Position numbers and translations under genes: made by a program. A DNA stretch of 64,000 nt from Stomorhina lunata. Its lineage: Eukaryota > Arthropoda > Insecta > Diptera > Rhiniidae. The notes below the pieces were generated by a model that searched no databases, was not told the DNA's origin, and saw nothing but the letters and a program-made list of their open reading frames with translations. The DNA lies in the NCBI GenBank assembly GCA_933228675.1, contig OW121740.1, forward strand, positions 32,884,632 through 32,948,631. Reading direction: 5' to 3'. Positions 46,849 through 59,351 of this stretch are shown here, one piece after another. The number at the start of each line of letters is the position of its first letter. Within the stretch, counting starts at the first letter, position 1.

Positions 46849-48192
46849 TGAAATAAACTTTCTGAAGCTCCCGGAGGATGGACCTACATAAATTATATAC
46901 CAGATTTTAGGAAATTCTCCCGCAATGAACGCTATTAAATTTCAAATCGGTTTATAAACACCGAAAATATCGAAAAAAAATACCAAAAATTAGACGAAAA
47001 TTTTAAAATTTTTGATTGAAACACACTTTAAAATAACAAGAGAAAAAACATACTCCTGGTGTACATGTGATAATATGTTATATATCAGATTGTAGGAAAT
47101 AGTTTCCCAAAGCGCTCTGTAAAATTTTGATGTATCGCAAATTGCCCAAAGTACGCGTTAGAGAATGTTTGTCGAAAAAATGAAATGCAGAAATAGGAAA
47201 AACCATCCTCCTGGAGCACGGACATACATAAGCTTTATATCAGATTTTAGGAAACTCCCCCGCTAAGCACATTATAAAATTTTATCATAAGCGGTCCATA
47301 AACAACTGAGATATCGCCAAAACACTACTTGTGATGTACAGCAAATTGCCCAAAGTACGTGTCTAAGAAATTTTGTTTACATTTTGTAAGTATTTTTTCA
47401 GCGATATCTCAGGTGTTTATGGACCGAATTTGATGGGAGGATTACCTAAAAATTGTTATATAAACTCCACAAATCTGATTATGAATACCATTCAAATTGT
47501 ACCGATCGACTCAGAATCTGCAGGAGAATCGATTTCGCGACGTCCGTCCGTCCGTCTGTTTGTCCGTCCGTCTACCCGTCTCTCCGTGCGTCTGTCTACC
47601 TGTCTGTCCGTCCGTCTACCTGTATGTCCTTTTTTCTGTTGTAGTCAAGTTTTTGGAGCTCCTGTTTTGTCGATATTTTAGATGTTGATTTTGATCAAAT
47701 TTAATAGCGTTCTTCGCAGCGGATTACCTAAATTCTGATGAACTCGGTAATTTGTGGTCGATATAATTTAGTGTTAAACGATATTTCAGGTGTTTTGATC
47801 GACAACGATGAAATTCAGGGTGGGACGATATTCTAAAATTTTGTGTAAAATGCATATGGGTATACCTTTCAGGAGCTCCACAAATCTGATTTTAGCAGAC
47901 AGACACACTGCATTTATCTTAATTTTGTGTCTAACTTTTGAACATTATGATAACATTTGAGTATGTATTATAAATCAAATTATAGGTAATCTTCCTAGGA
48001 AGTACAAAAATGCAGCTAACTACATGATATCCGTTCAAAACCTACATATGTATGTATGTATCTCACATATCAACGAAAATTTAAATTTTTTAATTGCAAT
48101 TGGGAGAAATCCGTTCACGTTTGACAATTGCTCCCGTATAACTTCGCCTAAGGCAATCTCTTAGTAGCTAATAAATGAAAAATTATAACTAT

Positions 48193-48256
48193 CTTTATAC
48201 TAAATGTCATCATCATATCTATTATAATAGATACGATGATGACATTTAGTATAAAG
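48193..48256. repeat. 64-bp near-perfect palindrome in DINE-like element
   Basis: The left arm CTTTATACTAAATGTCATC and its continuation pair with the right arm GATGACATTTAGTATAAAG. The centre is TATCTATTATAATAGATA. I find a single mismatch in 32-bp arms. The family 1 copy at 30.5 kb has a degraded version, and the copy at 51.6 kb keeps only the right arm. Confidence 0.9.
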
Positions 48257-49367
48257 ACGTTGTACAATATCATTATTTAGGGCGATAGCTCCTAAAATAA
48301 ACTTTCTAGAGTGACAACATTTTACAAAAGTATTTTTGATCTCTTGAAAAGTTCGGTATTGAAAATGGGCGAGCTCGGTTCACATTTACTGTTATCTCCC
48401 ATATAACCCCGACCGGGAATCACTTTAATGCTGATAAATTAAATCACATTATAATTGCACAAAGAACTAGAGCAAAACTTTCCACACATCCATCGGACAG
48501 ATCGAAAGAACAATACATCCCAAATATTATTGTTGAAGTATTCATCTTAATTAGTTAACTAATAAGTAAATCTTCAATAAATTTTCCGCCAAAGCTGATA
48601 TCCATTCATTTAAAAGCTATATATTTAACGTACTCGTATGCATCTAAAACTAAGAGTGTATACCTTATAATTCTAAGGCTTGTATGCATTGACAATCATT
48701 GTTAAAGCTTTGACCTAAATCAGTCCGCTAACTTCAGAGTTTTACATAACTAATCAAGAACTTTTACTAGTTGGATAATTCGTACGGATTAAAGTACACA
48801 ACCCTCATTGGGCACTGTGTTTTTGGGTTGCATGCCAGAATACTTAATCTTCATCAAATCGATGTGCTCTTGCAAATCTAAGGGCATCTACATTTTGAAG
48901 CATCTTTTCTGCATGGTTTATCTGGTCAATCGAACTTTATTAAATGTTCGTAAAATAGACACATATCACTTTAGAATCGAAGTGACGCTGCCTTAGACAT
49001 CAGCCACCTGCCCAACCTAACCTTTGGGTCTAAACCTATTCTAGATGGTGACGCCACCGAAAAGCTTTCCGTTTTCCGACTGTTAATTTTAAAGATTCTT
49101 TGAATATAATACTAGTATAACCAAATATTGCTAGGAATTACATTTAGTATGAACAAATGAAAATTAATATACATATGAAGCATTTGTGTGGGGCTCAACT
49201 AAGTCAGTAATCAGAAATTATATAACTATCAATATATTCTTACGATTTTGTACTTTACTTTTGTAACACCATTGGTGAAGGGTATCCAAGATTCGGCAAA
49301 GCCGAATATACCATTCTTACTTGTTAATAATTAAAACAAGCATAAAGAAGCAGAAAATGAAAGAAAA

Positions 49368-49945
49368 ACAAGTTAGAAAGAGCTATAGTCGGTCAAGCCT
49401 GACTATACGATACCCTTCAAGGTAAAACATGCTCTTTTTCCTGTATAAAAACAAATATTTGCAAAATTTTACTTTCATACTAACATTTTTTAAAAACTTA
49501 TAAATTTAAGCTGTTTCCGTCATTTAGACTTTTATGAGAGCTAGGGTCAAATGTGGAACGACTATCTCGAAATTTGGCAAATTGATTACAGTTGTTACAA
49601 AAATTATGTATGCAAAAAATAAACTAAAAAAAATATCATTATCTTCAGATTTATGAGCGTTTTCGTGATTTTTGTCTCATATAGTTAGCAAAAAATCAAA
49701 CATTTAGCATAAGTCAGAAATTAGAAAGATGTAGCAAAGCTTTAGGGTCAAATGTGGAACGACTATCTCGAAATTTGGCAAATTGATTACAGTTGTTACA
49801 AAAATTATGTATGCAAAAAATAAACTAAAAAAAATATCATTATCTTCAGATTTATGAGCGTTTTCGTGATTTTTGTCTCATATAGTTAGCAAAAAATCAA
49901 ACATTTAGCATAAGTCAGAAATTAGAAAGATGTAGCAAAGCTTTA
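49368..49945 (-). mobile_element. DINE-like family 3 fragment with perfect tandem duplication
   Basis: On the plus strand it starts ACAAGTTAGAAAGAGCTATA then GTCGGTCAAGCCTGAC (family 3 3' stem-loop). The interior includes a 201-bp segment present twice. The 5' end of the element is missing. Confidence 0.7.
49543..49944. repeat. Exact 201-bp tandem duplication
   Basis: 49543-49743 and 49744-49944 both start AGGGTCAAATGTGGAACG and both end GATGTAGCAAAGCTTT. I found no difference between them by eye. Confidence 0.9.
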
Positions 49946-50045
49946 TATTTTTGGTGTTTAAAAAATTAATTTTAAAAATTCTAAATAGATGATTTACCAT
50001 GATTATTGTTAAAAGCTGAAAAAAACACTAATAAATTTGTATTTT

Positions 50046-52628
50046 TATACCCTTCACCAATAGGTGAAAGGGTATTATAAGTTTGTGATTCCGTTTGTAA
50101 TTTTTTTATTAGTGATCGTAGACCCCATAAAAATTATACCGATCGACTCAGAATCGGGAGGAGAATCGATTAAGCGATGTCCGTCTGTCTGTCTGTCCGT
50201 CCGTCTGTCTGTCTGTCTGTTGAAATCAAGTTTCTGAAGCCCCTGGAGGAAGAACCTACATAAAATATATATCAGATTTTAGGAAACTCTCCCGCAATGA
50301 ACGCTATTAAATTTCATTAAAATCGGTTTATAAACGCCGAAAATATCGAAAATATACCAAAAATTAGACGAAAATTTTAAAATTTTTGATTGAAACACAC
50401 TTTTAAATAACAAGAGAAAAAAGATGCTCCTGGTGTACATGTGATAATATTTTATATATCAGATTGTAGGAAATAGTTTCCCAAAGCACTCTGTAAAATT
50501 TTATCAAAATCGGTTCATAAACAACTGAGATATCGCCAAAACACTGAATTTGATGTATCGCAAATTGCCCAAAGTTCGCATTAGAGAATGTTTGTTGAAA
50601 AAATGAAATGCAGAAATAGGAAAAATCATCCTCCTTAGCACGGACCTACATAAATTTTATATCAGATTTTAGGAAATTCCCCCGCCAAGCACGTTATTAA
50701 ATTTTATCAAAAGCGGTCCATAAACAATTGAGATATCGCAATAACACTACATTTGATGTACAGCAAATTGCCCAAAGTACGTGTCTAAGAAATTTTGTTT
50801 ACATTTCGTAAGTATTGTTTTAGCGATATCTCAGGTGTTTATGGACCGATTGTGATAAAATTTGACATCGTTCTTTGTGTGAGGATTTTCTAAAATCTAT
50901 ACTCCACAAATCTGATTACGAATACCATTCAAACTGTACCGATCAACTTTGAATCGGCAGGAAAATCGATTTCGCGACCTCCGTCCGTCCGTCCGTCCGT
51001 CCGTCCGTCTGTTTGTCTGTCCGTCCGTCCGTCTGTTTGTTTGTCCGTCCGTCTGTTTTTTTGTCCGTCCGTCTACCTGTCTGTAATTTTTTCTGTTGTA
51101 GTCAAGTTTTTGGAGTTCCTGTTTTGTCGATATCTCAGGTGTTTATTTTGATGAATTTTAATAGCGTCCTTCGCAGGAGATTACCTAAATCCTGATGCAT
51201 TCGGTAATTTGTGGTAGATATAATTTAGCGTTTAAGCGATAGTGTTTTGATCGACAATGATAAAATTCAGGGTGGGACAATATCCTAAAATTTTGTGCAA
51301 AATCCAGGAGCTTCACAAATCTGATTTTAGCAGACAGACACTCTGCATTAATCTTAATTTTATGTCTGACTTTTGAACATTATGATAACATTTGAGAATG
51401 TTTTATATATCAAATTATAGGTAATCTTCCTAGGAAGTACAAAAATGCAGCTAATTACATGATATCCGTTCAAAACCTACATATGTATGTAAGTATCTCA
51501 CATATCAACGAAAATTAAAATTTTTTAATTGCAATTGGGAGAAATCCGTTCACGTTTGACAATTGATCCCTTATAACTTCGCCTAAGATACGATGATGAC
51601 ATTTAGTATAAAGACGTTGTACAATACTGATATTCAGGGCGATAGCGCCTGAAATAAACTTTCTAGAGGGACAATATTTGACAAAAGTATTTCTGATCAC
51701 TTGAAAAGTTCGATATTGAAAATGGGCGAGCTCTATTCACATTTAGTGAAATCTCCCATATAACCCCGACCGGGAATCGATTTAATGCTGATAAATTAAA
51801 TCACATTAAAATTGCACAAGGAACTAGAGCAAAACTTTCCAAACATCCATCGGACAGATCGAAAGAACAATACATCCCAAATATTATTGATGAAGTGTTC
51901 ATTTTAATTAATTAACTATCTTCAGATAAATTAGTAAATCTTTAATAACTTTTCCGACAAAGCTGATATCCATACATTCAAAAGCTATATATTTCACGTA
52001 TGTATCTAAAACTAAGAGTGTATACCCTATAATTTTAAGGCTTATCATTGTTAAAGCTTTGACCTAAATCAGTCCGCTAACTTCAGAGTTTTACATAACT
52101 AATCAAGAACTTTTACTAGTTGGATAATTCGTACGAATTAAAGTGCACTGTGTTTTTGGGTTGCATGCCAGAATACTTAAACTTCATCAAATCGATCTGC
52201 TATTGCAAATGTAAGGGCATCTACATTTTGAAGCATCTTTTCTGCATGGTTTATCCGGTCTATCGAACTTTATTAAATGTTCGTAAAATATGTGTCTATT
52301 TTATTTCGAAGCTACTGGCTGGCTTAAATATCCATTCTCTACTTGTAGTCTAGTAATCATTATCTTTCACAAAGGGACCACTTAAAAACCCAAGTGAAGC
52401 TTCCCTAGACATCAGTCACCTGCCCAACCTAACCTTTGGGTGCATAACTATTCTAGATGATGACGCCACCGAAAAGCTTTTCTTTTTCCGACTCTTAATT
52501 TTAAAGACTCTTTGCATATAATACTAGTATAACCGAATTTTGCTTGGAATTACATTAAGTACTTTTGCAACACCATTGGTGAAGGGTATCCAAGATTCGG
52601 CAAAGCCGAATATACCACTCTTACTTGT
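50046..52628 (+). mobile_element. DINE/Helentron-like element, family 1, full-length (2.6 kb)
   Basis: It has the same ends and internal order as 46521-49324. The first GTCY tract is short (about 50178-50220). The second (about 50982-51080) is longer and mixed GTCC/GTCT. T lies outside both ends. The plus-strand frame with EYLIFIKSMCSCKSKG-like sequence recurs in all copies but is not conserved as a protein. Confidence 0.82.
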
Positions 52629-52634
52629 TTAATA

Positions 52635-53917
52635 TCGGGTGGTTAAATTTCAAGGGCCGATGTTGATTTTGATTAAAACACAAACTATTTAGGAAATTAT
52701 TGTAATTTGATTTTATTATGATATATTGGTATTACTCAATTATTTATGGAACAAAATATTGGCCAAATGAGCGCCGCAACCACGGCGGCACACCTCCATC
52801 CGATGGTCCAAATTTTGGATGACCCTGAGGCATAATGGAGGTTCTATGCCGTTAATGAGCCGAATTATCTCATCCTTTAGCTCTTGAATTGTTGCTGGCT
52901 TATCGACGCACACCTTTTCTTTCAAATAGCCCCAAAGAAAAAAGTCAAATCACATGATCTTGGCGGCCAATTGACATCGCCATTACGTGAGATAACACGG
53001 CCATTGAATTTGTTGCGCAAAACAGCCATTGCTTTGTCAGCTGTGTGGCAAGTGGCACCGTCCTGCTGAAACCACATATCGTCCATATCCATATCTTCCA
53101 ATTTGGGCCATAAAAAGTTCGTTATCATCTCACGATAGCGAACACCATTCCTGACCGGCCTCATTTTGGAAAAAATACGGCCCGATGATGCCGCCAACCC
53201 ATAAACTGCACCAAACAGTCACTCTTTGTGGGTGCATTGATTTTTCGACAATCACTCTTGGATTCTCATTCGCCCAAATGCGGCAATTCTGTTTATTGAC
53301 GAATCCACTGAGGTGAAAATGTGCCTCATCACTGAAGACGATTTTCTTCGAAAATTGATCATCCACTGTTTCCATTTCTTGCCACCATTTTGCCCATTCA
53401 TGACGTTTGGAATGGTCAAGAGGCTTTAGTTCTTGAGCCAATTGCACCTTGTAAGCGTGTAAATGCAAGTCTTTATGCATAATGTTCATCAACGACGAGC
53501 GTGAGAGGTGCAATTGTTGGGCATGATGACGAGTTGAGGTGGACGGCTCTTCAGTCATACTATCGCGAACAGCAGCATTATTTTATGCAGTACGAGCTGT
53601 ACGAGCATGCACTGGTGTTCTCACATCTTCTACAGGCCTGGTTTGCTCGAATTTTTCCACGATTTTTGCGATTGTACGCACATATTGATGATCAAATTGA
53701 CCAAAAAAATCACGAAGTGCACGAAATAAATTTTGATTTGAACGCCCATTTTCATAATAAGTCTGGATAACTTTAACACGTTCTTGGATTGTGTATCTCT
53801 CCATGGTTCAAATTGAGTAAATCTGAAATTGAGAAATGCCAAATAAAATTTGGAAAAAAACTTGGCGTTTAGGTGTGGTTCACGTTCAACATCGGCCCTT
53901 ACAATTTAATCACCTTT
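52635..53917 (-). mobile_element. Second mariner-type element (DD41D-like, another subfamily)
   Basis: A 1283-bp element flanked by TA (52633-52634 and 53918-53919). The terminal inverted repeats extend about 33 bp and share AAGGGCCGATGTTGA with a preceding GGTGRTTAAATT. It is inserted six bases after the 3' end of the DINE-like element. The repeats differ from those of the element at 37.3 kb, so the two are separate subfamilies. Confidence 0.87.
52740..53804 (-). pseudogene. Mariner-family transposase, frameshifted, third Asp deleted
   Basis: Minus-strand pieces in order: ERYTIQERVKVIQTYYENGR (helix-turn-helix) at 53804-53583; ELKPLDHSKRHEWAKWW and IVFSDEAHFHLSGF at 53558-53130; after a frameshift near 53155, WFQQDGATCHTA and SCDLT at 53197-52922; then the C-terminal tail to 52740. 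After CDLT a net 10-bp deletion removes the PLDY codons, hence the last Asp of a DD41D-type triad, and shifts frame. Another frameshift separates the first two pieces. The copy is inactive. Confidence 0.85.
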
Positions 53918-53919
53918 TA

Positions 53920-54781
53920 TAAGACAATTTTTTGTAAATCCCCTATGGAGAAAAATAGTTCATTGGACCTAATTTCTATTAACAGACTTGTGTTGAGTAA
54001 ACTAAGGCAACATTTCTAATTAAAAAAAGTTTCTTCTCAAACCATTAGTCAGTCCCTCATTAGTCAAACATTTTAATTTGGCTTTCAAAATGCCCACAAT
54101 AAATCTCTTTCTTTTTTACATTATGCTACCCAGGGACATTTATTAAAATTCGAATAAATATTTCAATGTAAAAGAGCCAATAAAAAAAAATATGCCTAGA
54201 CATCTGTATATTTAGAAGAAAACTTTTACGAGACCATGAACTTTAGGTGTATCAGATTTATTGAAATGTAAAAACAATTTTTATAGTGAATGATTGTATT
54301 AATTTCTTAATATCTTTTTCATAACAACCTTGTGCTAATGCCTAAAAATTTTCTAATGACCTATAAGATTTTAATAACAAAAAGTTTTCAAAAAGTTAAA
54401 TAAAAATGTATAAAAAGAGATAAAACAAGAAACAAAACATAAAAATCCTTGTAGAATTTGAAAATCGCAGCAACATTTAATCTCTAACATTCTAACGAAA
54501 ATGTCACGCACACTTTCAATAAACAATGTTAAACTACACGTAAACTGTTGGTACGTGGAGCTGTTTAAGCATTTTAAAATCATAAACAAAAACATGAATA
54601 AGACAAGACACTGTGCGGGCAAGAAGAGGGAGAAAAGACACTAAAATTAGCGAAATATTTAACAGCAAATATTCGACGGAGTGCCTTAATGTGTGATATA
54701 TGGGTGTGTGTGATAGTCTCTAAAGTCAAAAATGTTGAGGTTCGTTGGGTCGTAAAAAGTGTCTAATACTAATATACTCAA
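53920..54781. other. AT-rich non-coding stretch
   Basis: No gene or element recognised; a GTGTGATATATGGGTGTGTG stretch near 54690 is simple sequence. Confidence 0.5.
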
Positions 54782-56697
54782 AATGTACTATTTATAGGAA
54801 AATTTTCAAAAATTGACTATTTTTAAAGGAAATTTTTCAAAAATTTATTACTTTTATAGGAAATTTTTCAAAAATTTACTATTTTTATAGGAAATTTTTC
54901 AAAAAATTACTATTTTTATAGCAAATTTTTCAAAAATTTACTATTTTTATAGGAAATTTTTCAAAAATTTTCTATTTTTATAGGAAATTTTTCAAAAATT
55001 TACTATTTTTATAGGAAATTTTTCAAAAATTTACTATTTTTATAGGAAATTTTTCAAAAATTTACTATTTTTATAGGAAATTTTTCAAAAATTTACTATT
55101 TTTATAGGAAATTTTTCAAAAATTTACTATTTTTATAGGAAATTTTTCAAAAATTTACTATTTTTATAGGAAATTTTTCAAAAATTTACTATTTTTATAG
55201 GAAATTTTTCAAAAATTTACTATTTTTATAGGAAATTTTTCAAAAATTTACTATTTTTATAGGAAATTTTTCAAAACTTTACTATTTTTATAGGAAATTT
55301 TTCAAAAATTTACTATTTTTATAGGAAATTTTTCAAAAATTTACTATTTTTATAGGAAATTTTTCAAAAATTTACTAATTTGATAGGAAATTTTTCAAAA
55401 ATTTACTATTTCTATAGGAAATTTTTCAAAAATTTACTATTTCTATAGGAAATTTTTCAAAAATTTTCTATTTTTATAGGAAATTTTTCAAAAATTTACT
55501 ATTTTTATAGGAAATTTTTCAAAAATTTACTATTTTTATAGGAAATTTTTCAAAAATTTACTATTTTTATAGGAAATTTTTCAAAAATTTACTATTTTTA
55601 CTATTTTTATAGGAAATTTTTCAAAAATTTACTATTTTTATAGGAAATTTTTCAAAAATTTACTATTTTTATAGGAAATTTTTCAAAAATTTACTATTTT
55701 TATAGGAAATTTTTCAAAAATTTACTATTTTTATAGGAAATTTTTCAAAAATTTACTATTTTTATAGGAAATTTTTCAAAAATTTACTATTTTTATAGGA
55801 AATTTTTCAAAAATTTACTATTTTTATAGGAAATTTTTCAAAAATTTACTATTTTTATAGGAAATTTTGCAAAAATTTACTATTTTTATAGGAAATTTTT
55901 CAAAAATTTACTATTTTTATAGTAAATTTTTCAAAAATTTACTATTTTTATAGGAAATTTTTCAAAAATTTACTATTTTTATAGGAAATTTTTCAAAAAT
56001 TTACTATTTTTATAGGAAATTTTTCAAAAATTTACTATTTTTATAGGAAATTTTTCAAAAATTTACTATTTTTATAGGAAATTTTTCAAAAATTTACTAT
56101 TTTTATAGGAAATTTTTCAAAAATTTACTATTTTTATAGGAAATTTTTCAAAAATTTACTATTTTTATAGGAAATTTTTCAAAAATTTACTATTTTTATA
56201 GTAAATTTTTCATAAATTTCCTATTTTTAAAGGAAATTTTTCAAAAATTTACTATTTTTATAGGAAATTTTTCAAAAATTTACTATTTTTATAGGAAATT
56301 TTTCAAAAATTTACAATTTTTATAGGAAATTTTTCAAAAATTTACTATTTTTATAGGAAATTTTTCAAAAATTTACTATTTTTATAGGAAATTTTTCAAA
56401 AATTTACTATTTTTATAGGAAATTTTTCAAAAATTTCCTATTTTTATAGGAAATTTTTCAAAAATTTCCTATTTTATAGGAAATTCTTCAAAAATTTCCT
56501 ATTTTTATAGGAAATTTTTCAAAAATTTCTTATTTTTATAGGAAATTTTTCAAAAATTTCCTATTTTTATAGGAAATTTTTCAAAAATTTCCTACCTTTT
56601 TAGGAAATTTTTCAAAAATTTCCTATTTTTATAGGAAATTTTTCAAAAATTTCCTATTTTTATAGCAAATTTTTCAAAAATTTCCTATTTTTATATG
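54782..56697. repeat. 31-bp AT-rich minisatellite array 3, highly homogeneous
   Basis: About 62 units of GGAAATTTTTCAAAAATTT followed by ACTATTTTTATA. The unit is two bases longer than in arrays 1 and 2 (an extra TT). Most units are identical. A block at the right end (from about 56425) carries CCTA in place of ACTA, which makes the perfect 21-bp palindrome GGAAATTTTT-C-AAAAATTTCC. One 12-bp slip duplication is at about 55590-55610. High uniformity shows recent amplification or conversion. Confidence 0.97.
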
Positions 56698-57285
56698 CTT
56701 TCTAGAACCGTTTGTTTACACTATCATCAATTTTAATTCATCTGTTCGCTGAAAAATGAAATATTAATTTCAAAATTTTCAGGGTTATTAAATTAATATA
56801 ATTTCTTCAAAAGTAATAAAAACGTAAACATAAAAGTACAATAATTATTTTTATTTTACACACACGTTTTTTTGTATTCACATATTAATTATGAATTTTT
56901 GTTTTTTGGTTTATTTATGCTTCAATTCACACCTTTTCTTCATAAAGAATATTGTATATTTTTTAATAAATTTGTATATTTTTTAATAAATTCGTTTATT
57001 TATTTAAAAACTAATTTAATGAATTTGTTTGATTTTCAGTTGTTTGTAAAATTCGTAAAATGAATGTTAACAATTTTTTGGTTCTGCTTTAAAAATGTAT
57101 GGTTTTGTGCAAAGTTCTTTTTTCGTTTTAACAGTTGTTATTTTGGAATAAAATAAGAAACATTTTAAACAATTTTGTGACACCAATAATTTAACATAAA
57201 GCTGCAAATAAGAGTTATATGTATATGAAGAAAGTGTACTATATATTTAAAATAGGCAAAAAAATGAACTACACATACATATATA
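56698..57285. other. AT-rich non-coding stretch
   Basis: Nothing recognised; within the proposed intron. Confidence 0.5.
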
Positions 57286-57293
57286 GTATAAAC

Positions 57294-58298
57294 TAGGGTT
57301 TGCAGTTCGGTTTTAACCGAAACCGAAACCGAAACCTCGGTTTTTTATACCTCAAAGCCGAAACCGAAAACCGTAGAAAAATCAGCGGTTTTAGCTATTA
57401 TTTTTCATATATTTTTTTTGATATTATTCAGAAATAACATTAGCTTATCACAAATTTGCACGTAATTTGTCTATTTAATGAAGTAGAAGAATGAAACAAG
57501 CAAAAGGTGTTTAAAATGGACGAATGGACAGGTGTAAGGGGAAGACGGTATATGAACGTAAATATTCACGATTCTCATGGCAAATTTTATAACCTGGGCC
57601 GTATTTTAGGAACGTGAAACCATCAGACAAAGGCTAATGGAGTTTAATATAATACTTGATACAAACATCTCAGCATGCACTATAGATGGAGCAGCAACCA
57701 AATTTGTATCTGAAAAACAATTTTGAAGATGGCGACGATGCAACTTTGACTCATTTAAAACCGATTGCCCATAAACATTTGAACCTAAAGGCTGTAAGAA
57801 AAACTGTTCGGTATTTCAAAAATTCGTCAGTTCGTTATAATATTTTTCAAACAAGCGTTAAAAAGCATCATAGTCGTAAATAAAGATTACTCTAATATTT
57901 CTGCTTCTAAAACAAAGTATTCATGGGAGTTTAGAAATGCAGTCGACCTTAAATTTACTTCATTCTATCGACTTTGAAATTGTAAATTCTTTAAAATCGT
58001 TGCTATTTGTAAAAATTACTATTGAAGCAATTTGTCGCTAGGATGCAAATATTATTCACGCTAAAAGGGCTCTGCAGTTTCTCCAAAAGAAACCAGACTT
58101 ACTTAAGAAATCCCTCATATTTAAAAAACCTGAATTATTTTCCTGAATTTTAGTATTAAATTATAATATGTTTTAATGTAGTTATCTAAATTTTCCTACA
58201 AATTTAAACTGAAATAGTTTTGTTTAAAAAACCTAAAATCGAACCGAAACCGGCCGGTTTTGGGTGTTTCTCATTTTCACGGTTTTTTGCAAACCCTA
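57294..58298 (+). mobile_element. hAT element, internally deleted, with 8-bp duplication
   Basis: A perfect GTATAAAC duplication (57286-57293 and 58299-58306) flanks ends TAGGGTTTGCA and, inverted, TAGGGTTTGCA. Near the left end are repeated AACCGAAACCGAAACC motifs and near the right end AACCGAAACCGGCCGG. Such subterminal arrays are where hAT transposases bind in known members. The interior is a remnant of the transposase gene. Autonomous hATs are about 2.5-5 kb, so most of the gene is missing. Confidence 0.92.
57510..58100 (+). pseudogene. hAT transposase remnant
   Basis: Plus-strand frames read, in order: RRYMNVNIHDSHGKFYNLG; then TIRQRLMEFN and SACTIDGAATK; then AVRKTVRYFKNSSVRYNIFQ at about 57790-57850; and finally IEAICR-DANIIHAKRALQF. 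This follows the middle of BED/hAT transposases: the 'GRR.LNV..H' block, the 'L.E..L.......TTDGA' catalytic block, the 'R..V.YFR.S..R...LQ' block and the later 'LCR.DANL' helix. Several frameshifts and at least one stop, and no C-terminal dimerisation domain, show it is dead. Confidence 0.7.
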
Positions 58299-58511
58299 GT
58301 ATAAACTACTGTTAGATCAAACTTTTTGGAATGGATGCTTTCAAGTAGCAATGCATAGGTTCGAACGTAATATCTTGCACAAAGGTAGTGTAGCATATAC
58401 ATTTATACAAATACAAAAATTTTTTACTAAAAATAAAAATAATTGACAGCTTGTGTTAAGAAAAAACCTCCATTATCTTATTGATAGAATATATGTAGAC
58501 CTTCGCACCAA

Positions 58512-58554
58512 AACGTCACAATTCCATTTTATTAAAAAATAGAATTGTGACGTT
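58512..58554. repeat. Perfect 13-bp-stem hairpin
   Basis: AACGTCACAATTC (58512-58524) pairs with GAATTGTGACGTT (58542-58554) across a 17-base AT-rich loop. A related CACCAAAACGTAGCAATT lies at about 58656. No known role. Confidence 0.6.
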
Positions 58555-59350
58555 ACTGATGGCATTTTGCTCCACATACTGGTCATTACAGTTACATCAA
58601 ATAAAATCGCAATCAATTCTTTACAAAAAGTTTTTTTTTTTTTTAAATGATTGATTGCACCAAAACGTAGCAATTTTTATAAAAGTTGAATTTGTATCAT
58701 AAATTTTCAGTTAAAATTACATTAGTTTAGTTGACTACAGAGTTTTGAATCAACTTTTGCTAAAGTTTTCTCAGATGTTTTCTCAATTTTTTTTTTCTCA
58801 ATTTACTTAAAACGATTTATAATGGAGTTATAATATTTTGGTGTGGACGTCTACATACGTACGGTTGTATTTTTATACGTATAAAATACAAAATACTACT
58901 TTTAGTAAATATTTAAAATAAATATTCTATTTTTATCTCTTTAAAATATTTTTATATGTCGAGATTGAAATACCACGATGGACCGTTATTAAACCTAGAA
59001 TGATACCGTTATTTTTGTGTATGTTAAAGATAACAATACATCTGCAAGTTGTATTTTTTCTTTTAGTCTTGTAAGGATTTGAATAAATTAAAAATACCCA
59101 AGATCTTGGGTGGACTCAGTGATGTCATTAGTTTTAATTATTTGACAAAGAGTTATATTAAATTCGATGAGATTTACGTTTTTTTTTGACTTTATCAACT
59201 GTATACTCTCTATAAGAATTTGAACATCATCCTTCAGTATCCGCTTTTCTTACACTTACAGAATCGGAAAAAAAACTAAAACATCTGGATAACTCTCTAA
59301 CAAAGCAGCAATTTTTTTATTATCCAAACTATATTTACATACCATTATTA
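58555..59350. other. AT-rich non-coding stretch
   Basis: No gene or element recognised. Confidence 0.5.
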
Positions 59351-59351
59351 A

